Translations under genes and position numbers: made by a program | NCBI GenBank assembly: GCA_005779525.1 | Contig: SXIZ01000132.1 | Span: 1 to 14,464 of the forward strand | Source: Methylococcaceae bacterium | GTDB lineage: Bacteria > Pseudomonadota > Gammaproteobacteria > Methylococcales > Methylomonadaceae | DNA: 14,464 nt | Reading direction: 5' to 3' | Shown here: positions 6,405 through 14,369 of the stretch, one piece after another | Position numbering within the stretch: position 1 is the first letter of the stretch | How the letters are laid out: each line of letters begins with the position of its first letter | The notes under the pieces: generated by a model | The model's input: only the letters and a program-made list of their open reading frames with translations | Databases searched by the model: none | Told to the model about the DNA's origin: nothing

Positions 6405-7509
6405 AATCACGCCGCCACGCTGGCTATTAGCTGAGCTTACCTATGCCTGCCCGCTACAATGCCCCTACTGCTCTAACCCGCTCGACTATGCCCAGCATAC
6501 TCAGGAATTGACTACCGAAGATTGGAAACGCGTACTGTCAGAAGCTCGTAAAATGGGCGCAGTACAACTCGGCTTTTCTGGGGGCGAACCGCTGACACGA
6601 CCCGATTTGGTGGAATTAGTCACGCACGCACGCAGCTTGGGCTATTACACCAACTTGATCACCTCTGGCTACGGGCTAACGGAAGAGAAAATTGTACAAT
6701 TAAAAACCGCAGGCCTAGATCATATTCAGGTCAGCATTCAAGCTAGCTCACAAGAATTGAATGACCATATTGCGGGTACTAAATCCTTTGAGCACAAACA
6801 ACACGTTGCTCGCTTAGTCAAACAACATGGCTACCCTATGGTGTTATGCGTGGTTATTCACCGCGAAAACATCCATCAAATGCCCGAAATTCTAGCGATG
6901 GCCGAAGCTTTAGGTGCCGATTACCTGGAATTAGCTAATACCCAATACTACGGCTGGGCACACATTAACCGCGACGCCTTACTGCCCACCGCCGAACAAT
7001 TTAAAGAAGCTGAAGCCATAGCCCAAGCATTCAAAGAAAAAGTCGCAGGTAAAATGAAAATTTACTATGTAGTGCCAGACTTTTACGAAGCGCGCCCGAA
7101 AGGCTGTATGAACGGCTGGGGCACTACTTTTCTGACCATCGCCCCGGATGGCGTCGCCCTACCGTGCCACGAAGCCCGTATCCTACCGGGACTCGATTGT
7201 CCCAATGTCCGTGATTTTAGCGTCAGCGAAATCTGGAATGATTCTAAAGCGTTTAACTTCTTTCGTGGCGACGACTGGATGCAGGAACCCTGCCATAGCT
7301 GCGATGAAAAAGCCAAAGATTTCGGCGGCTGTCGCTGTCAGGCATTTATGCTCACCGGAGATATGTATAAAACCGATCCCGTCTGCAGCAAATCCCCAGA
7401 TCGCGCATTGGTACAACAAGCGATTGATGCAGCAGCAAAGACCACGCTGGCAGGCAATGAAAAACCACTAGTCTTTCGCAATAGCAAAAATTCTCGGCAG
7501 TATTTTTAG
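6382..7509 (+). CDS. pqqE: PqqE, radical SAM/SPASM enzyme of PQQ biosynthesis
   Basis: PqqE forms the carbon-carbon bond between a Glu and a Tyr of the PqqA peptide, the first step of PQQ synthesis, using SAM and iron-sulphur clusters. From the ATG at 6382 it has 375 residues, normal for the family. The start uses GAGGT at 6366-6370; a TTG at 6364 would add six residues. The radical SAM motif CPLQCPYC gives Cys23, Cys27 and Cys30, with GGEP at 67-70. The SPASM ligands are complete: Cys242, Cys262, Cys304, Cys307, Cys317, Cys319, Cys335, and the Asp313 that corresponds to the unusual Asp ligand of an auxiliary cluster in characterised PqqE. All this points to an active enzyme. It overlaps pqqD by 23 bases. 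Local GC is high (40 of 60 bases at 7141-7200). The TAG stop coincides with the outer end of an inverted-repeat element. Confidence 0.96.
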   Translation: MAGYNKTKITPPRWLLAELTYACPLQCPYCSNPLDYAQHTQELTTEDWKRVLSEARKMGAVQLGFSGGEPLTRPDLVELVTHARSLGYYTNLITSGYGLTEEKIVQLKTAGLDHIQVSIQASSQELNDHIAGTKSFEHKQHVARLVKQHGYPMVLCVVIHRENIHQMPEILAMAEALGADYLELANTQYYGWAHINRDALLPTAEQFKEAEAIAQAFKEKVAGKMKIYYVVPDFYEARPKGCMNGWGTTFLTIAPDGVALPCHEARILPGLDCPNVRDFSVSEIWNDSKAFNFFRGDDWMQEPCHSCDEKAKDFGGCRCQAFMLTGDMYKTDPVCSKSPDRALVQQAIDAAAKTTLAGNEKPLVFRNSKNSRQYF

Positions 7510-7630
7510 GGTGGGGTAATGGATTGCTTCCATTCGATTATCGGCGAAGACCTGAGGTAACAGAAATCAACACGAAGCAGTCATGTCTTTCGATGGTTTT
7601 GCATCGCAGCATAAATTACGACCCACCCTA
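7507..7630. mobile_element. MITE-like inverted-repeat element after pqqE
   Basis: TAGGGTGGG (7507-7515) recurs inverted as CCCACCCTA (7622-7630). The similarity continues inward (GTAAT on the left, ATTAC on the right) after a two-base bulge, giving arms of about 14 bases. The element is about 124 bp. If the repeats proper begin at GGGTGGG, each end is flanked by TA, as expected for a TA target duplication of the IS630/Tc1 type. The interior has a small hairpin (CGATG 7591-7595, CATCG 7602-7606) and no credible gene. It could also be a structured 3' UTR. The left end includes the pqqE stop codon. From 7631 to 7770 nothing further was recognised. Confidence 0.45.
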
Positions 7631-7770
7631 TAGTAGGTTAACCGGGAAGGATTATAAATGCTTACTTTATTATTTTAAATCCCATCTGCCTTAACGCTGG
7701 GCTACCGCAAACTTAATTATTGAAATATCTAATTTTTTATTGAATGCAACAACACAATAAGTTTATAAAA

Positions 7771-9054
7771 TTAAGACTGTTTTATTAATACTTTATCAAT
7801 TCGGGCTTGATCCATATCGACAATTTCATAGCGCCACTCAGCAAATACAAAATGTTCAGCAACACTAGGTATTCTTTCCAGATATGACATAATAAATCCG
7901 CACAAAGTATTGTAGTCGTTGTTTTCTTCTCCTGGAAATTCGGTATTGATATTCAATATTCCTTTTAGACGAGCAATACTAATATCTCCATCCACCAACC
8001 AAGAACCATCGTCACGTTGAACAACATCTGGATCAGATACGGAATCTTCTGTAGGGAACTCCCCGACAATAGCTGACAACACATCATTTAGAGTAACGAT
8101 GCCTTCCAATTGACCATATTCATCCACGATAATCGCAAATTGAGTGCGAGACTTACGGAAATTATCCAATAAATGCGGTATGGTCATAATATCTGGAATA
8201 TAGAGTGGTGCACGCATAGTTGTTTCTATATCCAACGGAGAGCCAATGAGGGCAGGTTTTAACAAATCACTACGCTGCAATATACCAACAGCATTTTCTA
8301 AGCCATCTTTACAAATGACAATTTGAGAGTGATGACATTGAATAACTTTATGCAATATATTGTCATGAGTATCGTCTAGATCAATAAACACAACATCCTT
8401 ACGATGAGTCATAATCGCACCCACTCTTTGTTCATCGAGCTTCAAGACATTAGCAACGATTTGCTCTTCGCATTTATGAAAAATACCAGCTTTAGCACCC
8501 TGTTGCATCATGATTTTAATTTCTTCATTGGTGACTGAGTTATCTTCCTCATGATGTAATCTGAATACCCAGAGCAAACCATTGCTTGATGACGAAAGCA
8601 ACCATACTAATGGGCTGGCAAATTTAGACAGCCAGGTCATAGGACGGGCAATAGCTAATGCAATGGATTCAGGACTGCGCATAGCGAGACGCTTAGGGAC
8701 TAATTCACCTATCACTACAGAAAGATAGGTAATTATGATCACCGTCAACGTCAGTGCAATTCCCTGAGCATAAGGTGCAACTAGAGGAATGCGATTAAGC
8801 ATCGAATGAATTGGGATGGTGAGTGAGTTTTCACCGATTGCGCCACTTAAGATACCTACAGACGTTATACCTACTTGAATTGTTGAAAAAAAGTGTGATG
8901 GCTGATTATGTAAAGCAATCGCTGACTTTGCTCCCTTTTGATGCTCGCTTTCAAATTTTTGTAAGCGCGCTTTACGGGAAGAAACAATTGCAATTTCTGA
9001 CATAGCAAAGATGCCGTTGAGCAAGATCAACGCCAAAAGAAGTACAATATCCAC
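7771..9054 (-). CDS. CNNM/CBS/CorC-type integral membrane transporter (hemolysin-family protein)
   Basis: This 427-residue inner-membrane protein has the full family order. Residues ~1-190 are a CNNM (DUF21) domain, starting with LNGIFAMSEIAIVSSRKARL and including GELVPKRLA (116-124). A CBS pair follows (~215-270 and ~280-335, with DEYG at 311-314 and LEGIVTLNDVL). A C-terminal CorC/HlyC transporter-associated domain occupies ~345-425. Relatives are linked to Mg2+ or Co2+ export and cation resistance, while the 'hemolysin' label is historical. The start is a GTG at 9054, supported by AGGT (9065-9068) 10 bases upstream and by the family's usual N-terminus. It lies 40 bases after the preceding gene on the same strand and looks like the last gene of the RND operon. 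The transported ion cannot be read from the sequence. Confidence 0.9.
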   Translation of the reverse strand: MDIVLLLALILLNGIFAMSEIAIVSSRKARLQKFESEHQKGAKSAIALHNQPSHFFSTIQVGITSVGILSGAIGENSLTIPIHSMLNRIPLVAPYAQGIALTLTVIIITYLSVVIGELVPKRLAMRSPESIALAIARPMTWLSKFASPLVWLLSSSSNGLLWVFRLHHEEDNSVTNEEIKIMMQQGAKAGIFHKCEEQIVANVLKLDEQRVGAIMTHRKDVVFIDLDDTHDNILHKVIQCHHSQIVICKDGLENAVGILQRSDLLKPALIGSPLDIETTMRAPLYIPDIMTIPHLLDNFRKSRTQFAIIVDEYGQLEGIVTLNDVLSAIVGEFPTEDSVSDPDVVQRDDGSWLVDGDISIARLKGILNINTEFPGEENNDYNTLCGFIMSYLERIPSVAEHFVFAEWRYEIVDMDQARIDKVLIKQS

Positions 9055-9094
9055 AGACCAGACTACCTAATTATTAATTTGAATAAGTTAGTTT

Positions 9095-9673
9095 TTATCG
9101 CTGAAGAGGGTCGGCATTCAAGGCTTTTGTGTTGCATTGTTTGCGCTCCCAATAATAAGTACCCGCTGCAACCACTATTGCTAGCCCAACACATGCCCAC
9201 ATAAACGATTCGATAAACGCGATAACAATTGTGCTAGCTGCGAGAAAAAATCCCAATACCGTAAATTGCCAACCTATACGCATGCCATCAAGCATGGTGG
9301 CTAATGCGAGTAGCAATAAAATGACTAGACTAGCACCTTCATCGGATAACTGCCCTGATTTATGCAATAAAGACGACACTATAACTACAAGCAGGGTATG
9401 CAACCAATGCAGTCCTTGCTCTTTAACAATATTCGCAAAATCATTGTCATTGGTTTGACTTTGTAACTTAGATACAAAAATAGATAATATTCCAAATACT
9501 AACACCATAAATAGCCAGTAGGCGTAACCGTCTTTTTTGGAAAAGCTGATAATGACGATGCCGAATAATGATATTGCCATTAGCAATAGGAATACGCCTT
9601 GCTCAATTGCAAAATGGCGTGTAATTTTGGACTGAAGGCCATTAGCCATGTTTTGTGACTCGTTGTTTTGCAT
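9095..9673 (-). CDS. Multi-pass membrane protein of unknown function
   Basis: The family is not recognised. From the ATG at 9673 the protein has 192 residues. AGGA (9683-9686) lies 9 bases upstream, so this start is preferred over a TTG at 9745. About six hydrophobic segments are visible, near residues 27-45, 50-69, 88-105, 113-129, 134-153 and 156-174. A short hydrophilic N-terminus and a basic C-terminal tail (WERKQCNTK) are expected in the cytoplasm. Between the second and third segments is a polar stretch followed by KEQGLHWLH, and later DGMRIGW; the His, Asp and Arg residues near membrane edges might be functional. It sits 91 bases after the outer-membrane factor gene and 40 bases before the CNNM gene, all on one strand, so it probably belongs to the same transcript. 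Confidence 0.75.
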   Translation of the reverse strand: MQNNESQNMANGLQSKITRHFAIEQGVFLLLMAISLFGIVIISFSKKDGYAYWLFMVLVFGILSIFVSKLQSQTNDNDFANIVKEQGLHWLHTLLVVIVSSLLHKSGQLSDEGASLVILLLLALATMLDGMRIGWQFTVLGFFLAASTIVIAFIESFMWACVGLAIVVAAGTYYWERKQCNTKALNADPLQR

Positions 9674-9764
9674 AACGTGTATTCCTGTTCGGTTGAGATT
9701 GCTTGGATATGACGCACTAATAACATAATTGATGTTTTTTACCAAGCAAATGGATTGACCTAGC

Positions 9765-11198
9765 TTATCGCCAACCGCCCCCCAATGCCTTGTAAATATT
9801 GATGGTCGCTAAGCGTTGCTGCTTAGTTAAGGTAATCAGCTCCAGCTTGGTTTTGAGGGCGCTTTGTTGTGCAATAAGCACCTCTAGATAGCTGGCCCGA
9901 GCATATTTGTAGAGTTCATTTGCCGTTTCGACAGAATCTTGTAACACAGTATTTTGCTGTTTTTTTAAAACATTTATTTGTTCTAAATTTTGGATGCGGG
10001 TCAATTGGTTCGCGACTTCGACATAAGCGTTTAGCACGGTTTTTTGATAACGATACATCGCTGTCAATTGGTTGGCCTTAGCAGTGTTAAACTGTGCTTC
10101 TAACGCTTTCATATTAATAATTGGAGCCACGATGCTACCCATGACGGAATAGGCGATTGAAGCAGGTGATGAAAATAAAAACTCGGGATTGAAAGCCTGA
10201 AATCCGAGATTGGCTGTGATATTAAAGTTCGGATAAAATGCCGCCTTTGCGGCTTTTAAATCAAATTGGCTAGCTTCAATTTGGTGTTCCGCTTCGCGGA
10301 TGTCGGGACGATTTGCCAATAATTGTGAGGGAAAACCTGTAGCGATTTGCTGAGGTAGCGTTTTGTACAATAAGTCTTTACTGCGTTGAATGACTTTTGG
10401 ATAGCGCCCTAATAAAAAATTAATCTTGTTCTCGGCTTCAGTAATTTGTTGCTGAACATTCTTTTCCAACACCTGTGTATTTAGTAGCTCCGCTTTAAAT
10501 TGTTGTACTGCCAGTTCATTTGCTCGACCCGCTTCCTTTTGCAGCTTAATGATTTCTAAAGCCTCCTGTTGTTTCTGAGTGGTTTGCCGGACAATTTCCA
10601 GCTCATTATCTAAAGCGATTAATTCGTTGTAGTAAACCGCCACATCTGCAACCAAATTTGAAATAATAAAGTTCGTGCCATCAATACTGGCTAAGTAAGT
10701 CGAAATAGCAGACTTACGTTGGTTTTTTAGTTTATCCCAGATATCAATTTCCCAAGAGGACTGTAAACCTAAATACATGTCAGGTAGATTGACTGGAACG
10801 ATTTGACCTGGCGTGATCTCGGTGGTTGCGTTACCTGCGCCGTCCATCGTATACAACCCAAACTTACGCACACCTCCGCCAACATTGAGGTTTACCTGGG
10901 GTAATAAAGCACTATTGGCTAATTTTACGCTGGAACGCGACACTTCAATACGTTGCAACGCCACTTGTAAATCAGGGTTGTTGCTGACAGCGGTATCGAG
11001 TAATTTCAGTAGATGTGCATCGTCAAAGTAGTCACGCCAGTTAATGTTAGCGATAGAAGTGCCAGTGTTTTTTTGCGTTTGGAAAGTAGCAGGTATTTCT
11101 TTTTTGGGGATAGACAACTGGGTATCAAGTACTGAGCATCCACTAACGCTAAGTAATAACAGCCCAAGGGAGAAAGGAGTAATAACTTTACGCATCAT
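9765..11198 (-). CDS. NodT-family outer-membrane efflux lipoprotein
   Basis: This is the outer-membrane channel of a tripartite RND pump (OprM/CusC type), 477 residues from the ATG at 11198. The N-terminus is a lipoprotein signal peptide ending in the lipobox VSGC (Cys21), and the next residue is Ser, compatible with outer-membrane sorting. The body has the two repeated coiled-coil/beta-barrel halves of the TolC family. Landmarks are NWRDYFDDAHLLKLLDTA, NNPDLQVALQRIE, GLQSSWEIDIWDKL, LLANRPDIREAEHQIEAS and AFYPNFNI, and the protein ends in ALGGGWR. A GTG at 11246 would add 16 residues but would push the lipoprotein signal inward and overlap the permease gene, so it is not preferred. No clear Shine-Dalgarno sequence precedes the ATG. 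The start lies 7 bases after the permease stop, so translation is probably coupled. Confidence 0.94.
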   Translation of the reverse strand: MMRKVITPFSLGLLLLSVSGCSVLDTQLSIPKKEIPATFQTQKNTGTSIANINWRDYFDDAHLLKLLDTAVSNNPDLQVALQRIEVSRSSVKLANSALLPQVNLNVGGGVRKFGLYTMDGAGNATTEITPGQIVPVNLPDMYLGLQSSWEIDIWDKLKNQRKSAISTYLASIDGTNFIISNLVADVAVYYNELIALDNELEIVRQTTQKQQEALEIIKLQKEAGRANELAVQQFKAELLNTQVLEKNVQQQITEAENKINFLLGRYPKVIQRSKDLLYKTLPQQIATGFPSQLLANRPDIREAEHQIEASQFDLKAAKAAFYPNFNITANLGFQAFNPEFLFSSPASIAYSVMGSIVAPIINMKALEAQFNTAKANQLTAMYRYQKTVLNAYVEVANQLTRIQNLEQINVLKKQQNTVLQDSVETANELYKYARASYLEVLIAQQSALKTKLELITLTKQQRLATINIYKALGGGWR

Positions 11199-11205
11199 TA
11201 AAATT

Positions 11206-14200
11206 TTAAAGGGTTTCAGTGAAAGCAGCTGCTTCTTTTTTACCACCGCGATGCTTATCGGACATACCTGCGAAAATCACATACAACCCAGGAATGATAA
11301 TAACTCCGAAAATTGTGCCAAAAATCATCCCACCTGCTGCGGCTGAACCGATGGTTTTGTTACCTATTTCCCCTGCACCGGATGCAAACATCAACGGAAT
11401 AAGACCCGCAATAAACGCAAAAGAAGTCATTAAAATAGGGCGCAAACGCAGAACGCCAGCCTCAACGGCCGCAACAAATGGGGTTTTGCCTTGTCGGTGT
11501 TTTAACACTGCAAATTCAATAATCAGAATGGCGTTTTTACCCAGAATACCAATCAGCATAATCATTGCGATTTGAGCGTAGATATTGTTTTCTAAGCCCA
11601 TGACCATGAGCATAAATAAAGCGCCGAAGATTCCAATCGGCAACGACAATATCACCGCCAGAGGCAATAGAAAGCTTTCATATTGGGCAGCGAGGAGTAA
11701 ATAAACAAAAACTAGGCATATTATAAAAATATAAATAGCCTGATTACCTGCATTGGCTTGATCGCGAGACGAACCAGCCCAATCATAATCAAATCCTTTA
11801 GGTAGCTTTTCCGCAGCAACGGCTTTAATGGCATCAATGGCCTGCCCACTACTGTAACCTTTGGCAGGCTGGCCATTAATCATGGCAGACGTGTACATGT
11901 TATAGCGGGTGATTTGTTCTGGGCCATAAACTTTCTCAATACTGAGAAACGACGAAAAAGCTACCATTTTTCCCTCTGCATTTTTGATAAACAGCTTCAA
12001 CAAATCATCGGGTTGCGCCCGGTATTCCGGTAGAGCTTGTACCATAACCCGATACAATTGACCGAAACGGATAAAGTTAGAGGCATATTCACTGCCAATG
12101 AGCGTTTGTAAGGTACTCATCGCATTGTCTGCGGTAATGCCCTTTTGCGCAGCTTTATCGTCATCAATATGTAATAAAAATTGCGGAAAACTCACATTGA
12201 AGGTGGTAAACGCATTGGCTATTTCAGGTCGCTGGTTGAGTGCTTCGACAAATGCATTGGCTACTTTCTGTGTCTGCGCAAGGTCACCCGATCCAGTTTT
12301 ATCTAACAAGCGCATTTCAAAGCCACTGGAATTACCGTAACCTGGCACTGGTGGCGGGGTGAAAAATTCAAGGCTGGCATCCTTGATGTGCTTGGTTTTA
12401 TTCTCTAATACACTGATGAGTTCTTTGTCAGTAACGGTTCTATTTTCCCAGTTTTTTAAACTAATCAGATTCATGCCATAAACCGCCCCGGATCCATCAG
12501 AGAGTACACTAAATCCTGCTAGACTGGATACTGAATTGACTCCTTCTAAGCCTGATGCAATTTGTTGTACTTCATTTACGACCTTTTCGGTGCGCTCAAG
12601 GGTTGCGCCTACGGGGGTGGTGATATTGGCGTAAATCGTACCTTGGTCTTCTTCTGGAATAAAGCCTGACGGCACTTTTGCCCCGATCAAACCTGCACCC
12701 ACCGAAAATACAAATAGTAGGAAAAAGGAGACTATCCTACGGTTAGCAATCACACTAATCAGGTGTTTGTAGTGATCAGACAGCGCCTGGTAGCGATCAT
12801 TAAATCCGGTAAAAAACCACTGTAAGCTCAGCTTTTTAGGATTTTCAGCATGCTGCGGTTTTTTAAGGAATAGCGCACAAAGCGCGGGAGTTAAGGTAAG
12901 TGCGGTGATGCCTGAAAGGACAATTGAAACTGCCATCGTAAGCGAAAACTGCCGATAAAAAATGCCAGTAGGCCCCTCCATAAAAGCGACCGGTAAAAAT
13001 ACGGCCGACATCACCAAGGTGATCGCAATAATCGCGCCGCTAATTTCACGCATCGCCTGTTCGGTGGCTTTAAGCGGCCCCATGTCTGAATGTTCCATTT
13101 TGGCATGCACAGCCTCAATAACCACAATGGCGTTGTCTACCACAATCCCGATAGCCAGTACCAATGCAAACAAAGTGATGAGGTTAAGCGAAAAACCCAT
13201 GACTTGCATAAAGAAAAACGTCCCTACCAGCGACACGGGCACCGCCAGAATTGGGATAATGGTAGAGCGGACATCTTGTAAAAACACGAACACCACCAAA
13301 GCCACTAACAGAAAAGCTTCAATTAAGGTTTTAATTACCTCATGGATAGATGCGTCTAAAAACTGGGAGACATCGTAACTAAAGGTGTAATCCATACCCG
13401 GTAGAAAAGAATTGGACTTAATCTTTGCCATCGTCTTTTTAATATTGCTAATAACCTCTTTGGCATTGCTGCCCGGACGCTGCTTTAACATAATCGCCGC
13501 AGACGGTTTACCGTTTTCCTTGGACAACACATCGTAATCCTGTGAATCAAATGCGACTTCGGCAATATCTTTTAAGCGTAAAGCCTCACCATCGGCTTTG
13601 CTGGTTAATACGATATTTTCATAAGCTTCTTTAGTATTGCGTTTACCCGTATATTTTAAAACGTACTGCAATGCTTGGCTTTGCTTGCCGGAGCTTTCGC
13701 CGATTTTTCCCGGTGCGGCTTCGACGTTTTGCGCCCTTAACTTCTCAATAATCTCTGTGGCAGAAAGGTTATACATCATTAATTTGTCAGGCTTCAACCA
13801 CACCCGCATGGCATACTCCCTAGATCCCATAATATCAGCAAAGCCTACGCCTTCTATGCGCTTCAACTCCAGTAGGACATTAATGTCGGTAAAGTTATAG
13901 AGAAACTTTTCATCCAAGGTAGGATCAGAACTGAGGATATTCACATACAGCAACATGCTGTTCTGTACTTTCTCTACGATAACGCCTGATTTAATGGCTT
14001 CTTCGGGCAACTCGTCCAAAACGGAGGCTACGCGATTTTGGACGTTAACTGAAGCCACTTCTGGGTCAGTACCAGCTTTAAAAATAATCTGGATAACACT
14101 CACGCCATCGTTACCGGATACCGACGACATGTAGGCCATGCCAGGTACACCATTGATAGCACGTTCCAGCGGTGTGACCACCGCCTTAACACACGCTTCC

Positions 14201-14364
14201 GCATTCGCACCGATAAATTTGGTGGTGACATTGACTTCGGGAGGGGCTATATCGGGATACTGCGTGATAGGTAATTTGGTTAAAGACAACAAGCCTGCCA
14301 ATGTAATAAGCACCGAAATAACGATAGAGAGAACAGGACGATGGATAAATTTAGCAGTCATCAT
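11206..14364 (-). CDS. RND efflux permease, HAE1 (AcrB-like) family
   Basis: This 1052-residue protein is the full AcrB/MexB size and covers all domains. The first transmembrane helix follows FIHRPVLS, then come LPITQYPDIAPPEV, the porter and docking domains, and two blocks of six transmembrane helices. It is the proton-driven inner-membrane pump of the tripartite system and is predicted to export hydrophobic or amphiphilic compounds. Among the proton-relay residues, Asp410 (AcrB Asp407) and Lys943 (AcrB Lys940) are present, and the LRLRPILMTS motif near 972-981 is intact. The second Asp of the usual Asp-Asp pair is Asn411. Two ATGs open the gene; the first has AGGA 11 bases upstream. It follows the adaptor gene by 5 bases and precedes the outer-membrane factor by 7, a compact operon. 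The substrate range is unknown. Confidence 0.96.
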   Translation of the reverse strand: MMTAKFIHRPVLSIVISVLITLAGLLSLTKLPITQYPDIAPPEVNVTTKFIGANAEACVKAVVTPLERAINGVPGMAYMSSVSGNDGVSVIQIIFKAGTDPEVASVNVQNRVASVLDELPEEAIKSGVIVEKVQNSMLLYVNILSSDPTLDEKFLYNFTDINVLLELKRIEGVGFADIMGSREYAMRVWLKPDKLMMYNLSATEIIEKLRAQNVEAAPGKIGESSGKQSQALQYVLKYTGKRNTKEAYENIVLTSKADGEALRLKDIAEVAFDSQDYDVLSKENGKPSAAIMLKQRPGSNAKEVISNIKKTMAKIKSNSFLPGMDYTFSYDVSQFLDASIHEVIKTLIEAFLLVALVVFVFLQDVRSTIIPILAVPVSLVGTFFFMQVMGFSLNLITLFALVLAIGIVVDNAIVVIEAVHAKMEHSDMGPLKATEQAMREISGAIIAITLVMSAVFLPVAFMEGPTGIFYRQFSLTMAVSIVLSGITALTLTPALCALFLKKPQHAENPKKLSLQWFFTGFNDRYQALSDHYKHLISVIANRRIVSFFLLFVFSVGAGLIGAKVPSGFIPEEDQGTIYANITTPVGATLERTEKVVNEVQQIASGLEGVNSVSSLAGFSVLSDGSGAVYGMNLISLKNWENRTVTDKELISVLENKTKHIKDASLEFFTPPPVPGYGNSSGFEMRLLDKTGSGDLAQTQKVANAFVEALNQRPEIANAFTTFNVSFPQFLLHIDDDKAAQKGITADNAMSTLQTLIGSEYASNFIRFGQLYRVMVQALPEYRAQPDDLLKLFIKNAEGKMVAFSSFLSIEKVYGPEQITRYNMYTSAMINGQPAKGYSSGQAIDAIKAVAAEKLPKGFDYDWAGSSRDQANAGNQAIYIFIICLVFVYLLLAAQYESFLLPLAVILSLPIGIFGALFMLMVMGLENNIYAQIAMIMLIGILGKNAILIIEFAVLKHRQGKTPFVAAVEAGVLRLRPILMTSFAFIAGLIPLMFASGAGEIGNKTIGSAAAGGMIFGTIFGVIIIPGLYVIFAGMSDKHRGGKKEAAAFTETL

Positions 14365-14369
14365 TCTGA

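Noticed and set aside
7083..7471. Open frames of 77-107 codons in other frames of pqqE
   Set aside because: They lie within the conserved SPASM region of PqqE and read as composition-driven shadows.
7712..7775. Distant inverted repeat CTTAATT/AATTAAG near the end of the CNNM gene as a terminator
   Set aside because: The arms are 50 bases apart, only 7 bp long and AT-rich, with no T-run in the right place.
9674..9745. TTG start at 9745 for the unknown membrane protein
   Set aside because: The ATG at 9673 has an AGGA site 9 bases upstream, and the extra 24 residues show no signal or conserved feature.
11199..11246. GTG start for the outer-membrane factor inside the permease gene
   Set aside because: It would bury the lipoprotein signal 16 residues from the N-terminus. 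The ATG at 11198 gives a normal signal peptide.
11219..13378. Plus-strand open frames up to 138 codons opposite the RND permease
   Set aside because: The permease is full length and strongly conserved in the minus strand. These frames have no ribosome binding sites and no recognisable product.
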